A DNA stretch of 64,000 bases. Source: Pseudomonadota bacterium. Lineage in GTDB: Bacteria > Pseudomonadota > Gammaproteobacteria > Acidiferrobacterales > Acidiferrobacteraceae. Made by a program: the position numbers and the translations under genes. The stretch lies in NCBI GenBank assembly GCA_021794595.1, contig JAJYQN010000096.1, positions 1 through 64,000 on the forward strand, read 5' to 3'. Each line of letters starts with the position of its first letter. Position 1 is the stretch's first letter. The notes below the pieces were generated by a model. It worked only from the letters and a program-made list of their open reading frames with translations. It was not told the DNA's origin and searched no databases. Shown here in pieces: positions 29,447 through 42,944 of the stretch.

Positions 29447-29549
29447 AGACGTACGTTCGACCTTGCCGGATACTCCCGTGAGCCTGCCTTTTATAGTAGT
29501 TGAGTTAGCGCCATACGCCAGTCCTCGACGGAGAGTAATCAGGAGTGAC

Positions 29550-29591
29550 TTGACCTCCCCCACTCATTATCTTAGACTGATTCTAAGTTAA
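29550..29591 (+). promoter_or_regulatory. Rubrerythrin promoter overlapped by a Fur/PerR-like palindrome
   Basis: TTGACC (29550-29555) and TAGACT (29573-29578), 17 nt apart, form a sigma70-type promoter with a start near 29585. An inverted repeat with 10-bp arms, TTATCTTAGA (29567-29576) and TCTAAGTTAA (29582-29591), spaced by 5 nt and with one mismatch, covers the -10 box and the start site. Read as a 7-1-7 element (TTAGACT-G-ATTCTAA, 29572-29586) it has the architecture of Fur-family sites such as PerR boxes. The position predicts repression; the identity of the regulator is inference. Confidence 0.7.
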
Positions 29592-29611
29592 ACCCAAGCA
29601 CGGAGTATAGT

Positions 29612-30031
<420 letters not shown>

Positions 30032-30058
30032 GTTCTTAGATACGATGCGTTAGGATGC

Positions 30059-30090
30059 GCGGGTCGGCTTTGCCGGCCCGCCTTCTTTTT
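30059..30090 (+). terminator. Rho-independent terminator after rubrerythrin
   Basis: GCGGGTCGGC (30059-30068) and GCCGGCCCGC (30072-30081) make a 10-bp stem with a single G-T pair and a TTT loop, followed by CTTCTTTTT. The T tract ends immediately before the GGAGGGGGG Shine-Dalgarno of the next gene. The element should therefore reduce read-through into the downstream genes and set rubrerythrin expression above them. Confidence 0.85.
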
Positions 30091-30100
30091 GGAGGGGGGT

Positions 30101-31447
30101 ATGGAGCAAGATAACGATAAGTCGGTCATGCGCGAAGGAAACCTCGAGGCTCCGACGCGGCACACCATCTCTTGGCAGGACCCCGCCTATTTCGATAGGG
30201 CTGCGATCGATGCTGAACTTTTTCGCGTTTTTGACATCTGCCATGGTTGCCGACGGTGTTTTAACCTCTGCCAGTCGTTTCCGACCCTTTTCGATTTGAT
30301 TGATAACTCTTCCGGAATGGAGGTGAAGGACGTCTCGCCTAGCGATTACAGCCGGGTAGTAGACCAGTGCTACCTCTGTGACATGTGTTATATGACGAAG
30401 TGCCCGTATGTTCCGCCCCACCCCTGGAACGTCGATTTTCCGCACCTGATGTTGCGGGCGAAGGCCGCCAAATTCCGTGACGGCAAGACTCGCTTTCGAG
30501 ACCGTGTGCTCGCGAGTACGGATGCGGTCGGACGCCTGGCGGGGATCCCGGTTGTCACTGAAATCGTCAACGCCGCCAACCGCAATGGCGCGGTGCGCAA
30601 GATCCTAGAGACCGTCCTCGGCGTAGACCACCGGGCCCATATTCCGAGCTACCACAGCAAAACCTTTCGGAAGGAGTGGCGGTCCCAGGATATCGAACCC
30701 CGGACGACGCCGGGCACGACCGGACGCGTCGCATTGTTCGCAACATGTTACGGCAACTATAATGAACCCGAGCTGGCGGCCGATTTGGCGCGGGTCTTTC
30801 AGCATAATGGGATCTCGGTGCGGGTGTTGGACGAAGAGCGTTGTTGCGGTATGCCGAGGCTAGAAGTCGGCGATCTAGACGGCGTGGCCGCTTTGAAGGA
30901 ATTCAATATCCCACGGCTTGCGGCGCTCGTGGACGAGGGTTACGACATCGTCGCACCGGTCCCGTCTTGCGTCTTGATGTTTAAGCAGGAATTGCCCTTG
31001 CTCTTTCCCGATGACGAGCGCGTCGCGAAGGTGAAGAAGGCCATGTTCGATCCGTTTGACTACCTGCTTTTGCGCCACAAGGGCGGCCAGATGAGGACGG
31101 ACTTTAAGAATCCGTTGGGCAAGGTCGCCTATCACGTTCCTTGTCATCAGCGGGTACAAAATATCGGGTTGAAGACCCGCGATCTCTTGATGATGGTGCC
31201 GGGTACCGCCATTGAGGTGATTGAGCGTTGCTCGGGTCATGATGGGACCTACGGCGTTAAGCGTGAGTTCTATGAAGATGCGGTCAAGATCGGGCGCCCG
31301 GTTGTAAAGCGCATCCAGGACGCGGCCCCCGACCATTTCATGAGCGATTGTCCCATCGCCGGGCATCACTTGGCGAACGGCATGAGCGGAGGCGGCACGC
31401 CGATATCGCGATATGCACTCTTGTGCCGGGCCTACGGCATCGAATGA
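30101..31447 (+). CDS. Iron-sulfur protein with two 4Fe-4S clusters and CCG (HdrB/GlpC-like) domains
   Basis: The 448-residue protein starts at ATG 30101 behind GGAGGGGGG. It carries two ferredoxin-type cluster motifs ([11 protein letters not shown] near residue 47 and [13 protein letters not shown] near 90), then two cysteine-rich CCG-type domains ([10 protein letters not shown] near 247; CHQRV near 348 with CSGHDG near 377). This is the layout of GlpC, the glycolate oxidase GlcF subunit and heterodisulfide reductase subunits. Its place between rubrerythrin and DUF3501 recurs in other proteobacteria as far as I recall. An electron-donor role for the rubredoxin-less rubrerythrin is my inference; it could instead serve an unidentified dehydrogenase. 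Confidence 0.85.
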   Translation: MEQDNDKSVMREGNLEAPTRHTISWQDPAYFDRAAIDAELFRVFDICHGCRRCFNLCQSFPTLFDLIDNSSGMEVKDVSPSDYSRVVDQCYLCDMCYMTKCPYVPPHPWNVDFPHLMLRAKAAKFRDGKTRFRDRVLASTDAVGRLAGIPVVTEIVNAANRNGAVRKILETVLGVDHRAHIPSYHSKTFRKEWRSQDIEPRTTPGTTGRVALFATCYGNYNEPELAADLARVFQHNGISVRVLDEERCCGMPRLEVGDLDGVAALKEFNIPRLAALVDEGYDIVAPVPSCVLMFKQELPLLFPDDERVAKVKKAMFDPFDYLLLRHKGGQMRTDFKNPLGKVAYHVPCHQRVQNIGLKTRDLLMMVPGTAIEVIERCSGHDGTYGVKREFYEDAVKIGRPVVKRIQDAAPDHFMSDCPIAGHHLANGMSGGGTPISRYALLCRAYGIE

Positions 31448-31474
31448 TCTCACACCATAAAAGGAGAACGTCTT

Positions 31475-31780
31475 ATGGCGCATGAAGGTATGCATGAGGA
31501 CCGGTCGGAATTGACAGACGCGACCTGCGAGATGCATAGGGCGATTGTTTCGCTCATGGAGGAGCTGGAGGCGATCGACTGGTACCAGCAGCGGGTAGAT
31601 GCCTGCCAGGATCCGGAGTTGCGCGCGGTCCTCGCGCATAACCGTGACGAAGAAAAAGAGCATGCGGCCATGGCCCTTGAATGGATACGCCGCCACGATT
31701 CCGTGTTCGACCGCGAATTGCGCGAGTATCTCTTTCGGGAAGGAAGCATCGTAGGCAAGGAACACGAAGACAAGGCTTAA
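31475..31780 (+). CDS. Encapsulated-ferritin-type (EncFtn) ferroxidase without a cargo tail
   Basis: The 101-residue all-helical protein matches the EncFtn family in residues 20-75: HRAIVSLMEELEAIDWYQQR and HNRDEEKEHAAMALEW. Ferroxidase-centre residues described for Rhodospirillum rubrum EncFtn (E32, W38, Y39, E62, H65 and entry-site E31, E34) align here at a constant offset of two (E30, W36, Y37, E60, H63, E29, E32), from memory of that numbering. Canonical EncFtn proteins carry a C-terminal encapsulin-targeting peptide and sit beside an encapsulin gene. Here the protein ends soon after EYLFREGSIVG and no encapsulin is in the window. A Shine-Dalgarno AAAGGAG precedes the ATG. It probably oxidises iron as an annular decamer free in the cytoplasm. 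Confidence 0.85.
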   Translation: MAHEGMHEDRSELTDATCEMHRAIVSLMEELEAIDWYQQRVDACQDPELRAVLAHNRDEEKEHAAMALEWIRRHDSVFDRELREYLFREGSIVGKEHEDKA

Positions 31781-31789
31781 GGAGACCCC

Positions 31790-36466
<4,677 letters not shown>

Positions 36467-36470
<4 letters not shown>

Positions 36471-37264
36471 CCCGCTGGGCTCTCGGCATCGAATACAACG
36501 GCGCCCGGTTTTGCGGGTGGCAGAGTCAAATCGGTGTGGCGACCGTGCAAGATGCGGTTGAGCAGGCCTTGTCCCGGGTCGCGGACGAGCCAGTGCGGGT
36601 GATTGCGGCTGGCCGGACTGATACCGGGGTTCATGCCCATGGCCAAGTTGTGCACTTTGATACCGGCCAAAGCCGGCGTTCCGAGGCCTTTACGCGCGGC
36701 GCCAATACGCATTTGAGCGCGGATGTCTCGATCTTGTGGGCTCGTCCGGTCCCAGACGAGTTCCATGCTCGGTTTTCGGCCGTGGGTCGGACCTACCGCT
36801 ATGTGATTCTCAACCGTCGGGTGCGCCCCGGTCTTTGGGCGTCGCGCGTCAGTTTCGATTATCGGCCGCTCGATGAAAAGCGCATGCAAGAGGCCGCTAA
36901 TGCGCTTCTCGGGCGCCATGACTTCACCTCGTTTCGTGCGAGCCAGTGCCAGGCGAAGAGCCCCGTCCGGACCCTGCGTCGCCTCGTGGTCGAGCGCCAC
37001 GGGGCGTTTATCGTGCTGACAGTCGAGGCCGATGCCTTTTTGCATCACATGGTGCGCAATATCGGCGGCGTCCTGTGCGCGATCGGCGCCGGTGAGCGGC
37101 CGGTTTCCTGGGCTGAGTCGGTTCTGAAGGTCCGCGACCGCGCCCTGGGTGGCTTGACCGCAACACCGGATGGGCTTTATCTGGACGCGGTCCACTACCC
37201 CGATAAGTACGGACTTCCCCCCCTAAAAGACCCGGCTAGCCCGGCGGGGTTTGTGTTGTTTTAA
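36467..37264 (+). CDS. truA: tRNA pseudouridine(38-40) synthase TruA
   Basis: TruA isomerises uridines 38-40 in the anticodon arm. The 265 residues carry the N-terminal [14 protein letters not shown] motif, the catalytic aspartate in [18 protein letters not shown] near residue 52, and [11 protein letters not shown] near 192. It begins in the last codons of parC and closes the run that began with the Fe-S protein gene. Confidence 0.97.
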
Positions 37265-37411
37265 GGAGCATCGGCGCTCGGACGCGATAGGTGCGGGCTT
37301 CAAGTCTGAAGGCGCGGGATGTCAGGAACCCCGACGGAACATGGGTGCTCGAGGGGTCTGCCGGCAGCGCGGAGCCCACGGCCCATGAAGACGGGTGGGG
37401 GCCTTGGCCAC

Positions 37412-37451
37412 TATATATCAAGGTTGATATATATCGAATAAAGTATATACT
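37412..37451 (+). promoter_or_regulatory. ArsR operator and overlapping promoter
   Basis: A perfect palindrome with 10-bp arms TATATATCAA (37412-37421) and TTGATATATA (37424-37433) and a GG centre is the kind of AT-rich dyad bound by ArsR/SmtB repressors. Its right arm supplies the -35 hexamer TTGATA (37424-37429). A -10 TATACT (37446-37451) follows after 16 nt. Transcription would start near 37458, at the arsR ATG itself. Confidence 0.85.
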
Positions 37452-37458
37452 GGCCGCC

Positions 37459-37824
37459 ATGGTCTCTGAAGACACGCTCCTGGCGGTTTTGGGAAATGCC
37501 AGCCGTCGACGGTTATTGATGCTGCTTGCAACGTTTGGCGAGCTCTGTGTCTGCGAACTCGTTCATGCGGTCGATCTCCCACAAGCCACCGTTTCGCGCC
37601 ATCTCGCGATGGTCCGCCAGGCACGCCTTGTCGAGGCGCGCAGACAAGGGACATGGATGTACTACCGCTTCGCTCGCGATGTACCGTCGTGGGCCCTGGA
37701 TATTGTGAATGCCCTACAGGCCGGTCCCGCAGGGGCGCTTTATCGCGAAGATAAACGCCGACTTCGGGCCATGCCGAATCGGCCTGTCCGTTGTTGTGAT
37801 TACGAGAAGGAGTGCTCTTCATGA
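37459..37824 (+). CDS. arsR: Arsenite-responsive repressor ArsR
   Basis: The 121-residue winged-helix protein of the ArsR/SmtB family represses the ars operon and releases DNA on binding As(III). The sensing cysteines sit in ELCVCEL (C30, C32), followed by the recognition helix DLPQATVSRHLAMVRQARLV. A further CC pair and a cysteine lie at the C-terminus ([11 protein letters not shown]) and could add a metal ligand. The ATG at 37459 has no Shine-Dalgarno and falls at the predicted transcription start, so the message looks leaderless. The stop overlaps the next ATG by 4 nt. Confidence 0.93.
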   Translation: MVSEDTLLAVLGNASRRRLLMLLATFGELCVCELVHAVDLPQATVSRHLAMVRQARLVEARRQGTWMYYRFARDVPSWALDIVNALQAGPAGALYREDKRRLRAMPNRPVRCCDYEKECSS

Positions 37825-38270
37825 GTCGATTTCACATTCATTTGGCGGTCAGTGACATTGACGCCGCTGTGCGGTTTTATAGTGGGCTCTTTGCTCACGC
37901 CCCATCGGTCGTGAAGCCCGATTACGCCCAATGGGTGTTGGCGGATCCACGGGTGAATTTCGCCGTATCGACGCGCAGCGATGTCCTGGGTCTCAACCAC
38001 TTGGGGATACAGGCAGAGACCGAAGACGAACTCGCGATGTTGACGGCTCGAATCGAGAATGGACCGGGTCCGGTCGTAAAGGAGGGGCTCACAACCTGTT
38101 GTTACGCCGAGTCTGACAAGTCTTGGACATACGATCCGGACGGCTTGCCGTGGGAGGCCTATCGCACTATGGGCCAGGCCGCGGTCTTTACGCGCGGCGC
38201 GGACAGCGCTTGCTGCGTCCCGACACCGGCTGTGATGGTTCCTATGCCAAGGAGCGGTAAGCCGCGGTAG
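37821..38270 (+). CDS. arsI: ArsI-type glyoxalase-fold dioxygenase (C-As lyase; CadI-like)
   Basis: The 149-residue vicinal-oxygen-chelate protein resembles ArsI, the Fe(II) dioxygenase that cleaves the carbon-arsenic bond of trivalent organoarsenicals such as methylarsenite. The vicinal cysteine pair that binds trivalent arsenic is present ([11 protein letters not shown]93-C94). Probable metal ligands are H7, H60 and E112 in [16 protein letters not shown] lies 8 nt before ATG 37821. CadI-family relatives are sometimes annotated as cadmium-induced proteins, but the ars context favours ArsI. A further CC occurs near residue 136. Confidence 0.85.
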   Translation: MSRFHIHLAVSDIDAAVRFYSGLFAHAPSVVKPDYAQWVLADPRVNFAVSTRSDVLGLNHLGIQAETEDELAMLTARIENGPGPVVKEGLTTCCYAESDKSWTYDPDGLPWEAYRTMGQAAVFTRGADSACCVPTPAVMVPMPRSGKPR

Positions 38271-38316
38271 AGTCCCCAATTTATTAAAACGGCCGCCCTG
38301 CCGGGAGGAAGCGCGA

Positions 38317-39627
38317 ATGGTTCTAGCGTTGGCGGTATTCGGACTCACCCTGTTCTTGGTGATCGCTCAGCCGAGGGGTCTTGGTATCGGTTGGGGCGCG
38401 TCTATAGGAGCGCTGCTCGCGCTTCTTCTGGGTGTCGTTCATCTCGATAACATCCCCGTGGTTTGGGGCATCGTGTGGAACGCTACGTTTACCTTTGTCG
38501 GGCTCATTATCATATCGCTTCTTCTGGATGAGGCCGGGTTCTTTCACTGGGCCGCGCTGCACATGGCTCGTAGAGGACGGGGCCGGGGCCAGGTGTTGTT
38601 CCCCTTGATTATTTTGCTCGGGGCCTTGGTGTCGGCCTTGTTCGCCAATGATGGCGCCGCTCTGATTCTCACGCCGATCGTGCTTGCCATGCTTTTAGCC
38701 CTAGGCTTTCCCCCGGCCGCTGCCTTTGCCTTTGTGATAGGTACGGGCTTCGTCGCTGACACGACCTCTTTGCCGTTTGTGATCTCCAATCTTGTCAACA
38801 TCGTGTCCGCCGACTTCTTCGGTATCGCCTTTCGTCAGTATGCGCTTGTTATGGTGCCCGTCGACCTGGTGGCAGGCCTCTCCACGTTTGCCGCGCTTTG
38901 GATTTATTTTCGGCGCGATATTCCTGCGTCATACGATGTGGCCCAATTGAGCGACCCCGCATCGGTAGTTACGGATCCTTTGTTGTTTCGATTGAGCTGG
39001 CCTGTGCTCCTCATATTGCTTTTGAGCTACTTTCTGGCCGGACGGCTGCGGGTGCCGGTTTCGCTGCTGACCGGGATCGCGGCCTTGGTTTTGCTATTGA
39101 TTGCGGCGCGCGTCTGGCGTGGGGGCAAGACGGCCATCGTGCCGGTGGGGAAGGTGCTGCGCGGCGCACCCTGGCAAATCGTCGTGTTCAGCCTCGGTAT
39201 GTATTTGGTCGTCTATGGCCTACGTAATGCCGGACTCACGGTCATGCTGGCTTCGCTGCTGCATACCTTCGCCGAACACGGCATTTGGGTCGCCACTTTG
39301 GGCACAGGGTTTCTGACCGCGGGTCTCTCTGCCGTCATGAATAATCTACCCACCGTGCTGGTGGGTGCCCTGGCCATCCACGGCATGGCCGCGGTGCCGG
39401 CTACGACCCGTCAGGCGATGGTGTATGCGAACGTCATAGGGTGCGATATAGGCCCAAAATTCACCCCGCTTGGCAGCCTTGCCACCCTCCTATGGCTACA
39501 TGTCTTGGCGCGTAAAGGACAGACCATATCGTGGCGAACTTACATGCGGGTCGGTCTCGCGCTAACGCCCGCCGTGCTGTTGGTGACCTTGGTGAGCCTC
39601 GTACTGTCCCTGCAGTGGCTCAACTAA
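38317..39627 (+). CDS. arsB: Arsenite efflux permease ArsB
   Basis: The 436-residue inner membrane protein of the ArsB/NhaD (ion transporter) superfamily extrudes arsenite or antimonite. It has about 12 hydrophobic segments, the conserved [17 protein letters not shown] motif near residue 108, a second matching half motif ([14 protein letters not shown] near 343) and [20 protein letters not shown] near 373. GGGAGGAAG precedes the ATG. It can act alone or with ArsA; no arsA is seen here. Confidence 0.95.
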   Translation: MVLALAVFGLTLFLVIAQPRGLGIGWGASIGALLALLLGVVHLDNIPVVWGIVWNATFTFVGLIIISLLLDEAGFFHWAALHMARRGRGRGQVLFPLIILLGALVSALFANDGAALILTPIVLAMLLALGFPPAAAFAFVIGTGFVADTTSLPFVISNLVNIVSADFFGIAFRQYALVMVPVDLVAGLSTFAALWIYFRRDIPASYDVAQLSDPASVVTDPLLFRLSWPVLLILLLSYFLAGRLRVPVSLLTGIAALVLLLIAARVWRGGKTAIVPVGKVLRGAPWQIVVFSLGMYLVVYGLRNAGLTVMLASLLHTFAEHGIWVATLGTGFLTAGLSAVMNNLPTVLVGALAIHGMAAVPATTRQAMVYANVIGCDIGPKFTPLGSLATLLWLHVLARKGQTISWRTYMRVGLALTPAVLLVTLVSLVLSLQWLN

Positions 39628-39656
39628 CTCGTGAATACCCAGGCCTAGGAGGGCTT

Positions 39657-40088
39657 ATGCGCGTGCTATTTTTGTGTACCGGCAACAGTTGTCGCAGCCA
39701 GATGGCGGAGGGTTGGTTGAGACATCTCGCAGGTTCCGGCATGGAGGTCGAGTCCGCCGGACTCGAGGCCCACGGACTGAACCCGGCGGCCGTGCGCGCC
39801 ATGGCCGATCGTGGGATCGATATCAGCGCTCAGGCGTCGAAGGTAGTCGATGCCGCGATGGTGGCCCGCGCCCAGCTGGTCGTGACGGTCTGTGGCCATG
39901 CCGATGCGCATTGCCCGGCACTGCCGCCCGCTGTCGCCAAACAACATTGGCCATTCGAGGATCCGGCGCGAGTGACGGGCGATGCTGCGACCATTAGGCG
40001 CGCGTTCGAGGAAACGTGTCGCGCCATTGAGATGCGAGTGCGGACATTTCTCGCCGAATGCCGAAGGCACGGGCCTCAAAATAGGTGA
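39657..40088 (+). CDS. arsC: Thioredoxin-dependent arsenate reductase ArsC
   Basis: ArsC reduces arsenate to arsenite for export. The 143-residue protein is of the low-molecular-weight phosphatase type: P-loop LCTGNSCRSQ with C7 and C12, and the redox pair C79 and C86 in VCGHADAHC. These align with C10, C15, C82 and C89 of the Staphylococcus pI258 enzyme at a constant offset of three, so the thioredoxin-coupled mechanism is expected. ATG 39657 is chosen because AGGAGG lies just upstream; the frame is open further back only into arsB. Confidence 0.95.
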   Translation: MRVLFLCTGNSCRSQMAEGWLRHLAGSGMEVESAGLEAHGLNPAAVRAMADRGIDISAQASKVVDAAMVARAQLVVTVCGHADAHCPALPPAVAKQHWPFEDPARVTGDAATIRRAFEETCRAIEMRVRTFLAECRRHGPQNR

Positions 40089-40330
40089 CCGGCCGTTTGA
40101 TTGGGCGCTACCGGAAAGCGTTGCAGTGCTCTGTCCGTAAGCGTATAGCGGTTCAGGGGGTGGGGAGCGGCGCTATCGCCATCAAGGAGATCATCTCCCG
40201 ACGTTTCCTGTCGCCCAAGGCATTGTTTGAGTATACACAGTGGCGCGCTATGCGCGGTGAGGGTGCAGGAACCGAGATCCTGCCCTGCTCCCCCCGGCAC
40301 CCGGTTAAGAGAATACACTCCCGACCTTGA
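40089..40330 (+). other. Intergenic stretch after arsC, no gene supported
   Basis: Several short open frames exist but none resembles a known protein or has a good start signal. It lies between arsC and an IS3-type remnant and is probably the left flank or decayed end of that insertion. Confidence 0.4.
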
Positions 40331-40591
40331 GGTGAACGCAGGAAAGCGAAGAAACCCGCCGAGAAAAAGACTCGGAAGCGCACGTGTGACGAATTCAAAG
40401 ACCCAGCCCTGCAGTGGGCCGAGCGGGATGGGGCGGCCCTGGACCTCGGGATCGCCGAGACACGGATCTATGCTTGGCGGCGCAAGCATCAGATCGAGGG
40501 GGCGCTCGCCGAGGCAGACCGGCTGAAAGAGGCTGACGTCGCTCGCCTAAAGCAAGATTTGGCGCGGCTCGAAGAGGAGATGTTTTCCTAA
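40331..40591 (+). pseudogene. IS3-family transposase OrfA remnant
   Basis: The frame opens after a TGA at 40328 and ends at TAA 40589-40591. It reads through a basic stretch (KAKKPAEKKTRKRTCDEFK), a helix-turn-helix (LDLGIAETRIYAWRRKHQ) and a leucine-zipper tail (RLKEADVARLKQDLARLEEEM), the normal OrfA order. No plausible start codon opens the frame, so the 5' end looks lost. It pairs with the OrfB fragment that follows 6 nt later. Confidence 0.75.
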
Positions 40592-40597
40592 TCAACG

Positions 40598-40804
40598 GTG
40601 AGCGAGGCGATCGAAGTGAAGTCCGCCCTGATCCGACGCCGCGAAGGCCCGCGCGCGATTGTGCCCAGACGCGACCTGCCGTCGGCCTCCCGTAGCGGCT
40701 ACACCGCGTGGCGGACCGTCCCACCTCCGTCCCGCGCTAAGGCCGATGAGGGCCTCCTGCAGGCCATCCGGCACACCCCATTTTTATCGACAAATACCGT
40801 TTAG
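40598..40804 (+). pseudogene. IS3-family transposase OrfB N-terminal fragment
   Basis: From GTG 40598 about 68 codons match only the N-terminal HTH_21-type part of OrfB: KSALIRRREGPR, then SGYTAWRTVPPPSRAKADEGLLQAIR, corresponding to the usual SGYYAWRRRPPSxRARADxxLLxxI segment. The integrase DDE domain is absent and the sequence diverges after about 40785. This marks a truncated insertion between the ars operon and the following accessory genes. Confidence 0.75.
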
Positions 40805-40858
40805 GACACAATTCCTGCCACACACCGACAACAAATAGAACCATGGGAGGATAGGCGC

Positions 40859-41329
40859 ATGAGTAGAACCGACCCATCTCGTCGGCGTTTTCTCTTAACT
40901 GGCCCACTGGCTCTGGGTGGTGGCCTCGCTACGCTGGCCGGATTCGACAAGACTTTTGCTCGGAAGGGGATTAACGACGATACCGCCAGACAAATCAACA
41001 CCCTGAACAATCGGTTCCTGGCCATTGGAGCAAGCCCCGCCGCAATCTCTGCCCGTCAACAATTCGCCCATCTTGTGAGCAATCCGGCGCTACCAACCTT
41101 GGCTAGGAATACCCTGCAAACCGCTGGGACGAGCCTCACCGGATTTCAGACGGCACTGCTTGAGGCAGTCCTTGTGATGACTTTCGATCCCGCAGCCTTG
41201 GCGGCGACTATGGTGGGGGCACCGTTGACGAAGCTCCAGCGCATCACCATGGCTCGGGTGCGCGGCACATTACAGGAAAACCCCGCGATTCAACGGCTTA
41301 TCCGCTCTGGGGCTACCTTGAAAGGGTAG
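40859..41329 (+). CDS. Tat-exported hypothetical protein, N-terminal part (ends at an in-frame amber codon)
   Basis: The 156-residue reading frame opens with a twin-arginine signal peptide: SRRRFLL followed by a hydrophobic stretch LTGPLALGGGLATLAG and an alanine-containing cleavage region near residue 33 (FARKG). The mature part is helical, alanine-rich and of no family I recognise. GGGAGG lies 8 nt before the ATG. The frame stops at TAG 41327-41329, but the same frame reopens at once and stays open to 41896, so the original protein was probably 345 residues. A fully folded exported protein, perhaps with a cofactor, is suggested by the Tat signal only. Confidence 0.7.
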   Translation: MSRTDPSRRRFLLTGPLALGGGLATLAGFDKTFARKGINDDTARQINTLNNRFLAIGASPAAISARQQFAHLVSNPALPTLARNTLQTAGTSLTGFQTALLEAVLVMTFDPAALAATMVGAPLTKLQRITMARVRGTLQENPAIQRLIRSGATLKG

Positions 41330-41338
41330 CGAAATATA

Positions 41339-41896
41339 TTGCAAAGCGATATCAACCAAGTGATCGCCAACAGCAGCCAGAGCGCACCAAGTTTTACCGT
41401 GCCTGATAATCCCGCTTTGGCGTCGATCGTGAACGACAGCACCGCCCTCTCGAATTCCTCAGCGTTTGGCACGCTCAAGGCCGCAGCCGTCCTGCTCATG
41501 GGGACCCCAGCGTTCCTACCCTATCTGCGGGCCCAATCGCCGTTAACTGTGGTCAGCTACATGCCGTTGAAGTTGGCCATCAGTCTAGAGTTGCCGCATC
41601 AAAATGATCCGCCGTGGCCTTTGGAAATTTCGATTATCCGATTTTTTATCGCATCCATAGTAGATACTGTATGGGACAATTTGGAGGGCCGTATTGCCAC
41701 CATTGTGGGAAATATTGCGAATGGAATTAATATAACCGCTGCGTTACTAGCACTTTCGCAACTGTGGTCAAAGTCGAATTCAAAGCCGAGCGGAACCTGC
41801 ACAAACCCTCCATGGGGGCCATGCGTCATGAATAATACCGTGTATAATTGTGGCGATCCCGGCTATGCGGCATGCCTTAACGCGAATGGGATATAA
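41339..41896 (+). pseudogene. C-terminal part of the amber-interrupted Tat protein
   Basis: This frame is in register with 40859-41329 and is separated from it by one TAG and three sense codons. The first possible start is TTG 41339, which has no Shine-Dalgarno. The 185 codons encode a moderately hydrophobic, Ser/Asn-rich sequence and end in a cysteine-bearing tail (CTNPPWGPC and NCGDPGYAAC). I see no known domain. Either the gene is broken by a nonsense mutation, or the two parts are made separately or by read-through. The lower GC of the 3' half suggests acquired DNA. Confidence 0.55.
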
Positions 41897-42103
41897 AAAG
41901 CCGATCATTGCGGCCGCATTATTAAGTCCATTTATAAGTTCATTTAAGCGGAACGGTAGGTGTACAAAAAAATATCGCCGCGGCTGCCTATCGTTTCGCA
42001 GGCATCTGTAGGAGAGACATTCCAAGTGAGGCTCGCGAAACCGGGTAAAATGTATATGAGCGAACCGGTAAGCCGTTACAGGCGGTCTTAAGGGGGTATG
42101 ACG

Positions 42104-42412
42104 ATGTCATCGTGGGTGCTAGAACATACGGTTGAATCAGGTTTGGCCATTAATGTTTTGGCTGTCGCTGTTGGTGTCGCTATTGGTATTTGGATGTATC
42201 GTCTATGGGGCGAGAGATGGGCCAATGAGTCGCGTTTTCGGGTATCCCTCACCGTATTCTATACCCTCGTGAACATCGGCTTGGTCTATCTTTCCTTTGT
42301 ATTGTCGGAGTCGCATAAGCAGTTTACGGCTTTTACCGCGATAGCCCTAGTCATGATGACGGGTGCAGCTTTTATGACGTTAAGAAAACTTCATAGGCAG
42401 AACCCAAGATAA
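42104..42412 (+). CDS. Hypothetical small membrane protein
   Basis: The protein is 102 residues from ATG 42104, preferred because AGGGGG ends 7 nt upstream; ATG 42098 in the same frame lies too close to it. Three hydrophobic segments are visible near residues 14-31, 46-64 and 73-91, with a short basic C-terminus. No family is recognised. It stands alone after the interrupted Tat gene in AT-richer DNA than the dcw region, consistent with accessory content. Confidence 0.55.
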   Translation: MSSWVLEHTVESGLAINVLAVAVGVAIGIWMYRLWGERWANESRFRVSLTVFYTLVNIGLVYLSFVLSESHKQFTAFTAIALVMMTGAAFMTLRKLHRQNPR

Positions 42413-42944
42413 TAAACATCCGAGGCCCGGATACGATACATAGGGCCCCGGATAACTTAGGAGCGTTGGTAGAGCACATCTGGTTTGGTCGCCATAAAGA
42501 GGCGGGAATGGTAAAACGGCGCCAGTCAAACGGGATGAAGTCTTTGCGCCAGCTCGCCTCACCTTAGCTTCTGGCGTCTTCGAGACCCACAGGAAGCCTA
42601 CCCGCCGGGCCACGGCCTGATTCTTCAACCGTTGCGTATATTGTGCCATTGTCTTCTCGGCTCGCCCTTATTATAGGATCTATTGAGGCTACGACCATGG
42701 TGATACGAGGGGACATTACCAGGTGAGAAGAGAGCGCTTCGGGGCCGGCAGCGCCGGTGTCCGCACCGCAGTGCCACGTGGGGCCGAGTTGAAAATGTGG
42801 TACACGCGCTCTTGTGGTAGCGGGAAATGAGATTAGCCGGCGTCTGCGGCTGCGGGGGACCGTCTGATGTGTAAAGCGGTGGAAACTTCTCCGCGATGAA
42901 GTCCGAGACTTATCTCACAGCCGCTTACGCTTGGTGGAAGCGGC
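42413..42944 (+). other. Gene-poor 530-nt stretch with possible transposase debris
   Basis: No convincing gene. On the minus strand a frame starting near 42649 begins MAQYTQRLKNQAVARRV, which resembles the N-terminus of some IS transposases (MxxYTxxFKxQAVAR) but loses similarity after about 17 residues, so it may be insertion debris. A perfect 8-bp inverted repeat, AGCCGCTT (42919-42926) and AAGCGGCT (42938-42945), lies at the phoH stop and could help end phoH transcription, although no T run follows. Confidence 0.4.

Noticed and set aside
40085..40330. 81-codon plus-strand frame overlapping the arsC end
   Set aside because: No Shine-Dalgarno, no recognised family, and it lies next to a decayed insertion; probably non-coding.
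42460..42500. tRNA D-arm-like string (GTTGGTAGAGC) in the phoH downstream gap
   Set aside because: No acceptor stem, anticodon arm or T-arm (GTTCRANNC) can be built around it on either strand.
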